A stretch of DNA of 45,401 bases from NCBI GenBank assembly GCA_039105265.1, contig JAPFFF010000121.1, positions 1 through 45,401 of the forward strand, read 5' to 3'. Within the stretch, counting starts at the first letter, position 1, and every line of letters starts with the position of its first letter. Source of the DNA: Tritrichomonas musculus (Eukaryota > Parabasalia > Tritrichomonadida > Tritrichomonadidae). Shown piece after piece: positions 29,160-40,026 of this stretch. The translations under genes were made by a program, and so were the position numbers. The notes below the pieces were generated by a model. That model was not told the DNA's origin. It made no database searches and saw only the letters and a program-made list of their open reading frames with translations.

Positions 29160-29867
29160 ATGAATATTGGTGAATATAAAAAAGGATTGATCATCACAAT
29201 TCCAAAATGGATTAACATTTATGCAATTGCTAGTATTTTCCCAACTTTATCAGTATTTACTTGCTGGGGAGTTTATTATGGTTTAGGACATAATGATTCA
29301 GTGATTCGAACAATCTCAGAAACTGTCAATCCATTTCCAGAGAATCGAATTTTTCCCGTTACCATGTGCATGGAATGCATTTTTCTTAGTATTGTAATGT
29401 GGCTAAGAAATTCTATTACTGAAGCTTTTAGCAAAGAGAAAAATATTAAAATGAATAAACGCTTGTTTTTAATGAAATTATGCTTACCACTCATGGTATA
29501 TGGTTTAAGCACATTATCATTGCTTACTTTGCTTGATCATGCTCCAATCCATCTTTCATCTGCATTAATTTTCTTTTCTTTTGCATCCATTTATATGTTT
29601 CTTTGTGATTCAACTGGAAAAGAACTTGGATGGAAAATTAATACAGTATCGCAATTAGTGACTTTTTGTATTCCAGCTGTTCTAATTTTACATAATATTG
29701 CTATTGGCGTTTATGGACCAAAAAGTAACATCATGCTTTCAGCTGGTGCATTACTTCAATATTTAATGTGCCTTTGCATTTTCTTAAAGATTTTTATCTT
29801 TCAGTTTGAAATTCCCAAAGTTACAATTACAAATTGCTTTGATGATTATAATAAGAAGCAACAATAA
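29160..29867 (+). CDS. Frag1/DRAM/Sfk1 family membrane protein
   Basis: This 235-residue protein has about six hydrophobic segments. The block ISETVNPFPENRIFPVTMCM followed by a membrane helix matches the first luminal loop of the Frag1/DRAM/Sfk1 family (IS..g..PPe..iF). The later HLSSALIFFSFASIYM matches the family's H..A..FF motif. Members include PGAP2, which remodels GPI anchors in the Golgi, DRAM in lysosomes, and fungal Sfk1 at the plasma membrane. The sequence does not say which role applies. The frame extends upstream to a TTG, but the ATG at 29160, preceded by TTTCAA, is the more likely start. Confidence 0.75.
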   Translation: MNIGEYKKGLIITIPKWINIYAIASIFPTLSVFTCWGVYYGLGHNDSVIRTISETVNPFPENRIFPVTMCMECIFLSIVMWLRNSITEAFSKEKNIKMNKRLFLMKLCLPLMVYGLSTLSLLTLLDHAPIHLSSALIFFSFASIYMFLCDSTGKELGWKINTVSQLVTFCIPAVLILHNIAIGVYGPKSNIMLSAGALLQYLMCLCIFLKIFIFQFEIPKVTITNCFDDYNKKQQ

Positions 29868-30213
29868 AAATTAGTAAATTTTCGGTTGAATATATATAGA
29901 TCTTTTTTGTTTAACTAAGTTAGAAAGTATGATAATCTCAAAATATCATTTATTGAATTTTGAAAATTCTCACAAAATTGATATGGTTATTTCACATTTG
30001 TTTTTAAAATAAAATTTATAATAACTTTGTTCAAACAAAATTAAAATAAATGAAATTTTAATTATAAATAATAATATAAATATTATTTATAATATTCAAT
30101 TTTTAACTATGATAAAATCGTTTTGCAAAAGAAAATGGTATTTACATCTCATAAAATTTCTTTTCAAAAATTTAACGTCCATTTTATCAAAAAAAAAAAA
30201 TTGACTGTATCAA
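29868..30213. other. AT-rich intergenic stretch
   Basis: No gene is seen. An A-rich run lies shortly before the next ATG. Confidence 0.35.
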
Positions 30214-33200
30214 ATGATTTTCTTCTTTATATTATCTTTTGGAAAATCAAACTTACCAAACTACGATTATAATTTAAGCTTATCATCAAATTATTTTTTA
30301 TATTTAAAAGAAGATGGAATTGACATTAGAAATTCGAGCTTAACATCAAATAGTTCAAATATTCATTATTCAAATTCAAATGTTATGAATGGGACGCTTT
30401 ATTTAAATTTAGGTGTTTTTACTAATTCTGAATTCAAATTATTTTTAGCTACTGAAGAAATAAATCCATGCAATTTAAAATTATACATTGATAATTTAGA
30501 CGCATCCATGAAAAACTTGCAAATTTCATTTTATTCATCTTCTTGGACATCTGTAAATAATCTAGTTAATATTACTTTTAATGCTGAAAGAGACTTTCTC
30601 TATTTAAGCAACATTAATACTATTAGCAATAATGTTAACCTCAAAATTTTTACATTAAATGAAAATCAACTTATTGCCAACTTTCCTCTTGGAAATAAAG
30701 AAAAATATATTATATGTTATCAACATTTTGATTGTAGCTCAAAAGAAGATTTTTTACTTCAACCAGATGAATTATATCTTTCATCGATTGACGACAATAA
30801 TTTGCAAAATGTGGTGGACAATCTCATATCAAGTTCAAAATTACAATTTATACGATTTTTTTTTAATGAGCAATCAGAAGAAATTTCATTTCCAGTAATT
30901 CCAATGGGACAAATTCAACAATTAGAATTATATGGATATTCGTCCCGATATCAGAAAAAAATTATATTAACTAAGGAAATTGAAAATCAGACGCTCTTAG
31001 TTTCATGCTGGATTATCAATAATGTTCAATTCTCAACTGAGTCCCCAACATCACACTTTTATTTTCAAAAGGTTATTGTAAATAACACTGATAATGTTTT
31101 TCCAGAGCAAGGAACTTTTTTTGTCGACATAGCATATGAATACAGATTTAATAATACATACATATTCCCTTTTCAATACGTGGAAGAAATCAATCAGGCA
31201 ATATTTGAGATCAAAACCGAATTTAATCGATTTGATAATATACAGTTATCGGTCTCTGAACATATATTAGTTTCAGGAATTGAAAAAAACTCATCGCCTG
31301 CTCAGTTGACAACTCTTCCATTTTATTCAGCTTTAATAACCTGCATTTTAATTCAACAGCAAGAAAATGCCAAAAACAGCAAGATTACAATTGAACCATT
31401 GAATGCACTTCGACCATTTAGAATGGTTATTGAAAATTGTGATCCAATTCATATTGAATTTACTAATTGGAATCAATCTAGCTATTCTGATTTCACTTTT
31501 GAATTTTTTACAAGCAAGCCCGATGATATTACAATTACTCGAACAAACTCTGATTTTCTTAAATATCTTCATAGAAACAGAGATGGAACAAGATTATTTT
31601 CAGAATATCCAATTTCACATAGAAACATCGTTTTTTGCCTTTATTCAGATGAATGCGATCAACCCGATTTTTGTGATAGAGAATTTGTCCAGCTACCAAT
31701 TTCAGGTGAGAATTTAACTGATGTAAAATTAAGTTTCCATAAAAAGTTAGAAGAGTTGAAAACTATTGATTTCATCCAATTTGTTTTAATTCTAAATAAA
31801 GAATGCAATAATATAGAACTTAATTTAGGTCAATATTTGACTGTCAGTCATTTGAAAACTTTTCGAATTATTTGTGAAGATGACTTAATAAACGTACAAA
31901 TGAAAAGCTTACCAAGCGTACAGGATATTTTTTGGGAGATTAATAAATGCCATATTTCAGCAGATTTATCTGAAAATGAAACATACTTAATACAAGAACT
32001 TTTATCAGTTGACGATGGAAGGTTTGATAATGAAAAAGTAATAATAGCAAACATCAATTATATTGAAAACATAGATCTAACTACTAGTGATCAAACAATC
32101 ACTATATCTGATAATCAAATTGAGTATCTTAACACAATTGCAAAGAAAAGCAATACAATTAAATTTATAATTAAACCATCTTCTTCCAATAAAATTATAT
32201 TTGAGCCAAAAATATTTACATGTATGGAAGATGTTAATATTGATTTTCAATCGTTTGATGAAAACAATTTAAACATAGCTGTAGCAGCTTCTGACAAATG
32301 GAGTCAAGTAGGCTCCGATCAAATTGGCATAATTAGGATTAATGTTGAAAATTCTGAACATATCGTCTTCAAGTCAATTATCGAAAAAGCTTGCTTCAAA
32401 GTTTATAACAAAGAAGCTACACCAATACTATTAGAGCAAATACCTAAATATTCAACAAAGATCAACATTTGTTATGGAAATGAAAAATGCACGTCTCAAT
32501 CTTCTTTTACTATCAGTGATGATATAACTCTTCTTTCAACGAAATCAGATGAAGAATTTATTCAATTAATGAATTTAATTAAGTTTAATTCAGAAAAAAT
32601 ATATTCAGAATTCACTCTTTCTTTTGTTAGAGAGAACGAAGACTTCGTTGTTAAATTTCAAGAAATACCAACTGACCAAATCGATATACTGAATCTAAAT
32701 GGATTTGGCTCACTCAGCTCATATATCTTACTAACAGAAGAAACAGAAACAGAAGGCGTCAAAAAGTGGTTTATTGACAAAGTTAGATTTCATATTTCTT
32801 CAGAAGTTACTAAGATCTTCACATTTCATACAATAACCGTCAATGATACTTCATCTGTTTTTCCAACCGCCGACAACTTCAATTTTGGCATTGCACACTC
32901 CATCATAAAGCCAAATTACGACACCACAGCCTTCCAGATAGTCAAGAATCGTATTGGAACCTTCATCTACGACATCTTCCCAGAATTTGAAAATTCAGAC
33001 TATTCAATTCAATATAACTCTTCAAATGTCTTACTAAATGGGACTTCCATATCAAATCCGCCGCTTGAAAACTTCTCCTTTTATGTGCACTCAGTGAAAA
33101 ACTCGAGCAACCACAAGATCGTCATCAGCAGGGAAAACAATCCAACGTTCAAAACAGTCAATTTAATTTTTGATAGTTTTGAGGACCAAATATCAATTGA

Positions 33201-34761
33201 ATATATTTGTGATTCAACTTGTGAGAACGAACTTTTTGTCTACAACTTTTACTTCCTGGAAGGAACACAAATAAGCCACAATCAAGGAAGCTGCTTGAAT
33301 GTGGAGACAAATGAAATAAATTATCATCCAAGGCCAACAAATTCACCTCAACCGACTCCTTCAGAAACACCCCTAAAGTCAGCCACGGAGTCAGCGTCAC
33401 CAACACCTTCACCATTGATTGAATTGACCTCTTCTAGTACTTTTTCACCATCAAAAGTTTTCACTTTTTCAAACACATTGAAAACACATCCACCAGCGAA
33501 AACTTTCTCTCCTTCGGGCTCATTTAAAGAGACGCCTTCAGCCTCTGAAATTACCACATTGAATGAGACGATAGAGACGATAGCTCCAGAGAAACCGTCA
33601 GAGCTTCCAGTGGTCACATTTGCGTCTAATTCGACTTCCTTTGAATTGACAGCAAACGGCTTCGTTGACGATTTCAATCAAACCGTCAGAAAAGCCGATC
33701 AGTCAATAAACGTCGTCTCCTTCCAGCAGCAGCAAATCAGCATCACTGAGAGCAGCGAGTACGAGTCGCAAACGCCTCTTTACTTCAAGGCTGAGAAGGA
33801 GAATTCAGTCATCACTTTTTCTGAGAACGTTAGCACATCAAATGTTGGCGTTTTGTCTGATAACTCACCAACCGTCCAGCTCTCAAAAAGTGAAAATCCG
33901 GTGAGTTTCATGAACAACATCTCAGTCGGAAAAATCGACATCGATCTCCCCGAGACAGTTGTTGATAACTTCTTGAACTTCAACGAGGTGAATAACAGGC
34001 AAGGGTCCTTCTCCTTGGGTGTCCCAAGGACGATCAATTTGGTCTCATTCGCTTCAATCACAATGTCGCAGATATCGTCGTTTGCAGTCAGTTCTCGCGC
34101 CAATTCTCAGCGAAGAATCAATGATGAAATAGAGGACGATAGAATAACCGTTGAAGTAAGAGATTTGGTTGACATCACCTCACTTTCAGATGCAACTTTG
34201 TTAAGCAACATTGAAATAAGTGGAAATTTGAGAGTATGCGATGATTCCTCCTTGAAATTGACAAAAAATGTCACTTTTTCTGAGGTTGAAATTGTTTTTA
34301 AAACAATCAATAAAAATAGAGAAAAAGCGGTTATTTCTATCGGTTTGGAAGAGCCTTTTATATCAATCCCTTCAAAGATAACCGTCTCTTCTCAATTGAA
34401 TGACGGTTTGATCGATGTATCCAATTTTCCTCTAATTGAGGCAAAAAATTTCTCTTGTTGCGAAGATTGGCGCAAAAAAGTCGAATTCCAAAATGGAAGA
34501 GAAGGCGATATCGAATCGAGTTGTGAAGAAATTCAAAGTGACTCAGATGAGGATATTAATACAACCGTTCTTTATTTGTCGGTAAAGGAAAGAGCTCCTA
34601 AAACAGACGAATTAACACCCGGAGTTATTGCAGCAATTGCAGTTGCATGTGTGGCTGCAGTTGCTTTCATTATTTTGTTGGTTGTATTCTTGTTCAAACT
34701 TGATCACCCACCTGATGTTTCTACAGATATCACAACACAAGAAGATAGTATTGGGTTGTAA
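30214..34761 (+). CDS. large type I surface protein with three related units
   Basis: This 1515-residue protein is predicted to be on the cell surface. It has a hydrophobic N-terminus (MIFFFILSFGKSN), many N-glycosylation sequons, a Pro/Thr/Ser-rich stalk at about 1038-1115, one membrane helix at about 1470-1494 (GVIAAIAVACVAAVAFIILL) and a short cytoplasmic tail. Three related units begin at about 165 (IICYQHFDC), 470 (VFCLYSDEC) and 750 (NICYGNEKC). Units 1 and 3 align closely, for example FQKVIVNNTDNVFP with FHTITVNDTSSVFP. A partial fourth start (YICDSTCENE) lies near 993. I recognise no named family. Trichomonads have many such surface proteins, so adhesion is possible but only inferred. 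Confidence 0.85.
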   Translation: MIFFFILSFGKSNLPNYDYNLSLSSNYFLYLKEDGIDIRNSSLTSNSSNIHYSNSNVMNGTLYLNLGVFTNSEFKLFLATEEINPCNLKLYIDNLDASMKNLQISFYSSSWTSVNNLVNITFNAERDFLYLSNINTISNNVNLKIFTLNENQLIANFPLGNKEKYIICYQHFDCSSKEDFLLQPDELYLSSIDDNNLQNVVDNLISSSKLQFIRFFFNEQSEEISFPVIPMGQIQQLELYGYSSRYQKKIILTKEIENQTLLVSCWIINNVQFSTESPTSHFYFQKVIVNNTDNVFPEQGTFFVDIAYEYRFNNTYIFPFQYVEEINQAIFEIKTEFNRFDNIQLSVSEHILVSGIEKNSSPAQLTTLPFYSALITCILIQQQENAKNSKITIEPLNALRPFRMVIENCDPIHIEFTNWNQSSYSDFTFEFFTSKPDDITITRTNSDFLKYLHRNRDGTRLFSEYPISHRNIVFCLYSDECDQPDFCDREFVQLPISGENLTDVKLSFHKKLEELKTIDFIQFVLILNKECNNIELNLGQYLTVSHLKTFRIICEDDLINVQMKSLPSVQDIFWEINKCHISADLSENETYLIQELLSVDDGRFDNEKVIIANINYIENIDLTTSDQTITISDNQIEYLNTIAKKSNTIKFIIKPSSSNKIIFEPKIFTCMEDVNIDFQSFDENNLNIAVAASDKWSQVGSDQIGIIRINVENSEHIVFKSIIEKACFKVYNKEATPILLEQIPKYSTKINICYGNEKCTSQSSFTISDDITLLSTKSDEEFIQLMNLIKFNSEKIYSEFTLSFVRENEDFVVKFQEIPTDQIDILNLNGFGSLSSYILLTEETETEGVKKWFIDKVRFHISSEVTKIFTFHTITVNDTSSVFPTADNFNFGIAHSIIKPNYDTTAFQIVKNRIGTFIYDIFPEFENSDYSIQYNSSNVLLNGTSISNPPLENFSFYVHSVKNSSNHKIVISRENNPTFKTVNLIFDSFEDQISIEYICDSTCENELFVYNFYFLEGTQISHNQGSCLNVETNEINYHPRPTNSPQPTPSETPLKSATESASPTPSPLIELTSSSTFSPSKVFTFSNTLKTHPPAKTFSPSGSFKETPSASEITTLNETIETIAPEKPSELPVVTFASNSTSFELTANGFVDDFNQTVRKADQSINVVSFQQQQISITESSEYESQTPLYFKAEKENSVITFSENVSTSNVGVLSDNSPTVQLSKSENPVSFMNNISVGKIDIDLPETVVDNFLNFNEVNNRQGSFSLGVPRTINLVSFASITMSQISSFAVSSRANSQRRINDEIEDDRITVEVRDLVDITSLSDATLLSNIEISGNLRVCDDSSLKLTKNVTFSEVEIVFKTINKNREKAVISIGLEEPFISIPSKITVSSQLNDGLIDVSNFPLIEAKNFSCCEDWRKKVEFQNGREGDIESSCEEIQSDSDEDINTTVLYLSVKERAPKTDELTPGVIAAIAVACVAAVAFIILLVVFLFKLDHPPDVSTDITTQEDSIGL

Positions 34762-35005
34762 TGCGGACAAATAAGCTTTCAATTTTTATTATACAATCAT
34801 TCATTTTTTACACATTGTTATTATGTTATATAAATATTGTATGCGTTGTTATAATCAATTTTGTAATAATTATTGAAGTAATATTTATTTTCTTTACTTT
34901 TCTTTTTTTTTTTTTTATAATATTTCTTATAATAAAAGCACTACTAAAAGATAATATCAAGCTATCTTGTTTATTACAATAAAAAAAATCTATTATACTT
35001 TAGAA

Positions 35006-35410
35006 TTAAATTGGATGGCTACTTGATGATTGGAAAAATTCGCCAGATCTAGTTGGAGTAAAACTAGTTTTAGCTGAAACGGATGATGGAGCTCCACTAT
35101 ATCTTGGAGCATAAGGAGATAATGCTGCATCAGCATTACTATTGCCAGCAAGACCAGTATTCTTACAATAAGCATGAGCTTTGGTCATTAAAAGCTGAAT
35201 ATCATATCTTGCAGCATCAATTTCTGCATTACTTGCAGCGAGTTGCTGAACAAAATCGGATTCAATAGTTGAACTATTATTATAAAGAGATGCTCCACCA
35301 TATGCATTTGAATTTGATAAATCAGACATATTTAATGTACTTTGAAATGTATTTGATTGTGAATAATGCGAAGAAGTTTTGGAAGATTGAGGAGTCCTAT
35401 ATGAAAACAT
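35006..35410 (-). CDS. small Ser/Ala/Asn-rich protein
   Basis: This 134-residue protein is of unknown function. The ends are disordered and rich in Ser, Thr, Asn and Tyr. The middle (about 53-85) is a single amphipathic helix (DFVQQLAASNAEIDAARYDI), probably a short coiled coil. The ATG at 35410 follows an A/T-rich leader on the minus strand. Codon use and a clean stop favour a real gene, with its 3' end facing that of the surface-protein gene. Confidence 0.6.
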   Translation of the reverse strand: MFSYRTPQSSKTSSHYSQSNTFQSTLNMSDLSNSNAYGGASLYNNSSTIESDFVQQLAASNAEIDAARYDIQLLMTKAHAYCKNTGLAGNSNADAALSPYAPRYSGAPSSVSAKTSFTPTRSGEFFQSSSSHPI

Positions 35411-35764
35411 AAAAATAAAAATAAAATAAATACGTTGTACGTTAAGGTAACTTTTTCAATTAAAAATATTTGTCATAAAATTTCAGCTTTCTATGCTTTT
35501 ATTTCAACCAAAATATATTTTTAAACATCAATTAAATTATATATTAATCATACAATTATGGTTAAACATTCTATTAGTTTTTTTTGTAAAATTCCACAAT
35601 CAATATTCTCTTAATTTGTAATTAACATTATTCTAAATAAGATATTATTATTTAACATGATTATTAAAACAATTTTTTTCAATTAAAAACAATATCAGTA
35701 TGTAATTTCTAAATCCAATATTTAATTAAAACAAAATTGGTAAAAATCAATATAAAAATAAAAA
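35411..35764. other. AT-rich intergenic stretch
   Basis: This lies between two minus-strand genes. No gene or clear repeat is seen. Confidence 0.35.
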
Positions 35765-38700
35765 CTATTCCTTATTATTTTGCATTTTTTCTGCCTCATC
35801 GAAAAGCTTTTTGAAATTAAATTTATAATGTCTATCATCATTTTCATCATCGTATTTTCTCGAGCCCATATTTGATCGTACTGAAGCATTTCTCCTTCCA
35901 CTTCTACTATTTGGTTTTATAGGATTATGAATAACTAAATTTTCACTCTCAGTTATAATTTCTTTATTGATCGTTTTGGTCAATCTTTCACCTCCACCAT
36001 TCAAATTTGAATTTCTTCTTTGTGGCCCTGAACTTCTATTCGCTGACGATGGCTTAACTGATTCTTGTCTTCTTTTTCTTTTATCTTTCATTTTACTCGA
36101 GCTTGAAAAATCAACAGCGACGTTATCCTCATCGTTATTATTATTATTTTCTTCATCACTCAAATTATTAGAAAGAGCGACTTTTTTCTTCTGTCTATTA
36201 GAAATCTTTGGCTTTACTTGCTTTTTGATCTTTGGTTTTGTCTTATTTCCGCTACTTTCATTTTGATCAAATTCTCCATCATCGCTAGTTTGAGCAGTTC
36301 TTCTACATCTGCTACTGGGTCTGCTTCTTGGGGCAGCAGACTGGCTAAATGCTCCCGAGTTACTAGAAATCTGTTCGAGGAAGTTTTCAATTATTGGCGT
36401 CTTTTTATCAAATTCAATAACAATTATTGATCTGACGCCATTTTTAGCCAAAGTTTTGTGATTTATGACGGCCTCGTCGACGCTCAGTCTTCTTTTCCTC
36501 TTCTGGTTGAAAGTTCTAATTCTGTTATGTGCCTGACCTTCGGAGTTATCCATCACAATGCGAGAAATGGGGCCAGACAAGTTCTCAGTGATACGAATTT
36601 GATCGTCATTCAAAAGAGACTCGCGAGACAAAGTTTTCTTCTTTCTTTTAACAGTCAGACTGTCGTCATCGTCATCGCTATTGTTCTTACTAGTTGCTGT
36701 TGTCTTTATTCGCAAGGGAGCGCTCTCACTTGCCGCCCTTCTCTTACGCCTTGCAACCTGCTGCCTTGGCTTTGCAGCAACGTCGCTCTGCAGGTTTGGC
36801 GAAGTTTTATTTTGCTGGTTGTTTATTTTAATGCTGACGTTGAATCTATCGTCGTCATTGAAAAAGGCATTTGAATCGCCTATCGTTTTCGCTTGCAGGC
36901 TGCTCTTTCTGCGTCGAATGACAGGCGAGTGCACGACTTCGTTTTTGCTCTTGTTTTGAGGTGGCGATGACGAAAAAGTTTCAGTTTTTGTTGTTGTCGT
37001 TGGCGATGAAGATATGGGCGAACGGCGCGACTTTGGAGTGATTGAGCCACTTCTTCTCTTCTTCTTAATAGGCGTCACTTTTTTCGGTTTTGTTAAAGTG
37101 TTTTCTTCATCGTCACTCGAGCTATCGTTCTTCAGGATGAGACGCGGCTTCACCGGCACTGGCGTGTGCGTGTGCGTGTGAATTGGGGAGCTTGTTGGCG
37201 AGCTACTTTTTGAATGTGGACTCGATGAATTCGAACTTTTTCCATTGGAAGGTGAAATTTTTCGCCTTCTGATTTTCTTCCTTCTTTTTTTGTTCATTTC
37301 TTCTTCATCTTCGTCGTCATCTTCTTCCTCTTTTTCAAAGGGAAGGTCAATCTTTCTCTTCTTGATCCTCTTTCTGTCATTGTTGTTGCTGTTGCCAGCG
37401 CGGCCTTCATAGATCTCATAGCTCTGGTTCTCTTGTATAATATTCGGCCTCCTCTTAAGAGGAACTTCCCTCAGCGTTTGTGAAGACTTGCTCATGATTC
37501 TCTTTGTCACTTTTCTTTTTTTCTCGGTATTCGTGATTTCAGTGTCTTCTTCTTCTTTCAACTTTTTGACCGTTTTTCGATAGTTCTTAATTTTCAGTTT
37601 AACTGAATTTTGGGCAGTTTTATTTTGTGAGCTTTTTTGGTCTTCCTCTGATTCAAGGTTTTCATGATCCAGCTCGAAATCTGACAGTTCATTTGCAATA
37701 AATTCTACATTTGACAAAACCGTTTTTATTGTTTCACCTTCATTAAGTGAATTTTTGTTGTTATCGTTGTCGATTTTAGATTTCTGATTATCATTTGATT
37801 TGGCATTGACTTCAATTTGCTTATCTTCGCTCTTTTTGACTGATAAATGGTCTTGCTTTTGAGTGTCTGGCTCCGAGGAAGATGATGAAAGGTGAAATGC
37901 CATAAAATTGGATTTTCCTTTCTTGTTGGCTTGGCTGGCTGCAAATTTATTCTTGATCTTGTCAACGGATTCAGAATCAGATTCAGAGAGAAGTAAGTCT
38001 TGGTCTTTGTTTGACCTTCCACTTTTTTGGCTATTAGGACTACCTGGTTCGTTTATGGTTTCAGATTTAGTAGTAGTTACAATATCAACTGAGATGTCTT
38101 TTTTGATACTACTTCCAGATGGTTTCTTTTCAGTTTTTTTACTTGAGTCTGAATCAAATGATATATCAATTTGAATATTGCCACTTTTACTGGTAATAGT
38201 GTGCTTTTGTTTGGCTTCATGCTTCGAACTGGAATCTGAATCAAATGAAATGTCTTTAGGATCGGGATTTTTCTTCTTAGCATCTGAATCAGATGAAAAT
38301 TGTTCTTTTATTTCCTTTTCAGGAGTTGGTGGTCGAATTAAACTTTTTACCATTTCTTCATCGCTTCCTTGTTCTTCGTTATCTTCTTCTTCTTCTTCCA
38401 GAATATCAAATAAATGATTATTACTTATATTTGGATTAGAATTTGGCGTATGGCATCTAGGAGAATCTGAATCAGTAGCTGATGAAAAGTCTTCGAGATT
38501 TTCAACTAGAACTGGCTTTGAATTCTGTAATTGATTTTTATTTTCATCATTTAAAATTGAATCGTTATTTGGTTGCGAATTAACTTGAAATGAATCATAA
38601 CTATTATTTTCAATTATATCTACTTGTTCACTAAATCTATCATTATTTTCATCTAAATCGGAAAAACGAACAGTATGCTGAGTTTTATTATTATTGGAAT

Positions 38701-39619
38701 TTGAAATTTCTTTCGATTTTGGCGAAAAAAGTTTTTGTAAAAGAATTTTTGGCGATGATTGAGTTTTTGCAAAAGAACTTTGAGCTTTTTCATCTTCATT
38801 ATTAGTTCCTTCATTGTTATCAGCATTTTTGGATTTGAAAAATGGAAGTGATTTGAAAATTGTCTTTTTACCTGATTGTTCTTCGTTTGCTTCATTTTTG
38901 TCGTCTTCTGAATTTAAGAAAATAGAATTTGATTTTGGACTAACTGTATTGCTTCGTTTCATATTAGTTTTCGGCAACCAAGAAGATGAATCGTTTGACG
39001 AGATACTACTATTATTTTTTATCTTAGTTTCATTTTCTTTAGATTTAGTAAAATATGATTTAATTGATTTCAAAATATTGGGCTTTTTTTCTTCTTCAGT
39101 TTTTTCGTTTATTGTAATTTCTTGATCAATAATTGATAACTTATCCTCTTCGTCTTCTTCTTCATTCTCTTCTTCTTCTTTTTTATCATTATCCTCTTCT
39201 TCAGAGCTTTTCTTTATAACAAAATCTTCTCCATAATTTTTGCATGACAAACTAACTGCATCGTCTAAAGCTATATTAAGAAATTTGGAAATAAATTCAT
39301 CTAACTGTGGCATGATATTACTTGTTGAATTAACTGCAATTTCATCTCGCGATTTATGGTTAAATCCTTCTTCCATTGCTTTATTTTGAGGAAATCCTTC
39401 AAATACTGTTTGTAATGTATCTAAATGAGCAGACGCTATTTCTCCTACGACTAAATCATGAAATTGATTAGATAATGCATTATTAACATTTTTTGCGCGA
39501 TACTCAGATTTGTCAACAGTAAGTAAAGGGATATCGTCATCACCAGAAGAAAAAGTTCGCGTAGAATTTGATGCTGAACTATCCCAAGTATTTCCATCAC
39601 TTTGAAAATCAACAATCAT
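35765..39619 (-). CDS. large disordered, charged, probably nuclear protein
   Basis: The function of this 1284-residue protein is not recognised. Only the first 130 residues or so look partly folded. The remainder is disordered, rich in Ser, Lys, Glu and Asp, with an acidic patch at about 145-170. DISFDSDSS occurs at about 455 and again at about 485, and several strongly basic clusters follow (for example RKRIKKRKIDLPF and KRRKKIRRRKISP near 743-790), typical of nuclear localisation signals. A HTHTHT run and SP/TP sites suggest phosphorylation. A somewhat conserved-looking patch near 1040 (KRKRRLSVDEA) precedes VRSIIVIEFDKKTP. Chromatin or nucleolar work is plausible, but only from composition. 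Confidence 0.7.
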   Translation of the reverse strand: MIVDFQSDGNTWDSSASNSTRTFSSGDDDIPLLTVDKSEYRAKNVNNALSNQFHDLVVGEIASAHLDTLQTVFEGFPQNKAMEEGFNHKSRDEIAVNSTSNIMPQLDEFISKFLNIALDDAVSLSCKNYGEDFVIKKSSEEEDNDKKEEEENEEEDEEDKLSIIDQEITINEKTEEEKKPNILKSIKSYFTKSKENETKIKNNSSISSNDSSSWLPKTNMKRSNTVSPKSNSIFLNSEDDKNEANEEQSGKKTIFKSLPFFKSKNADNNEGTNNEDEKAQSSFAKTQSSPKILLQKLFSPKSKEISNSNNNKTQHTVRFSDLDENNDRFSEQVDIIENNSYDSFQVNSQPNNDSILNDENKNQLQNSKPVLVENLEDFSSATDSDSPRCHTPNSNPNISNNHLFDILEEEEEDNEEQGSDEEMVKSLIRPPTPEKEIKEQFSSDSDAKKKNPDPKDISFDSDSSSKHEAKQKHTITSKSGNIQIDISFDSDSSKKTEKKPSGSSIKKDISVDIVTTTKSETINEPGSPNSQKSGRSNKDQDLLLSESDSESVDKIKNKFAASQANKKGKSNFMAFHLSSSSSEPDTQKQDHLSVKKSEDKQIEVNAKSNDNQKSKIDNDNNKNSLNEGETIKTVLSNVEFIANELSDFELDHENLESEEDQKSSQNKTAQNSVKLKIKNYRKTVKKLKEEEDTEITNTEKKRKVTKRIMSKSSQTLREVPLKRRPNIIQENQSYEIYEGRAGNSNNNDRKRIKKRKIDLPFEKEEEDDDEDEEEMNKKRRKKIRRRKISPSNGKSSNSSSPHSKSSSPTSSPIHTHTHTPVPVKPRLILKNDSSSDDEENTLTKPKKVTPIKKKRRSGSITPKSRRSPISSSPTTTTKTETFSSSPPQNKSKNEVVHSPVIRRRKSSLQAKTIGDSNAFFNDDDRFNVSIKINNQQNKTSPNLQSDVAAKPRQQVARRKRRAASESAPLRIKTTATSKNNSDDDDDSLTVKRKKKTLSRESLLNDDQIRITENLSGPISRIVMDNSEGQAHNRIRTFNQKRKRRLSVDEAVINHKTLAKNGVRSIIVIEFDKKTPIIENFLEQISSNSGAFSQSAAPRSRPSSRCRRTAQTSDDGEFDQNESSGNKTKPKIKKQVKPKISNRQKKKVALSNNLSDEENNNNNDEDNVAVDFSSSSKMKDKRKRRQESVKPSSANRSSGPQRRNSNLNGGGERLTKTINKEIITESENLVIHNPIKPNSRSGRRNASVRSNMGSRKYDDENDDRHYKFNFKKLFDEAEKMQNNKE

Positions 39620-40026
39620 ATATAAAAAAATAGCTGAAAAGAGATTTAATACGTAAAAATTTTCGATGAAAAAAAAATATTTATTTTTTAATTTACAATA
39701 TATTGATAATACTTTTATTATCCATGAATATTTTAATCTTTTTTAAATAAGTTAATTAATTATAAAAATAATTTATTGATTTATCAACAAAATATTACTT
39801 TTTTATTGAAATATCTTTGCTTTAAACCAATATTAAACTTTGTGAAAAAATAATCGTTATATAGGTACGTTATATTCAATTTATACAAAAATTGTGATTA
39901 TTCATTCAAAAAAGTCAAAAGAAAGAAAAAAAAAAAAAAAAAAAAAAAAAACGCATCCTTCTTAATTTTAATAAAAACAAAAAATGATTTTTTTTACATT
40001 AATATAAATTTAAAATACATGATTAT
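39620..40026. other. AT-rich intergenic stretch
   Basis: No gene is seen. It contains an A26 run at 39926-39951 in the 3' region of the CDC50 gene (minus strand). Confidence 0.4.
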
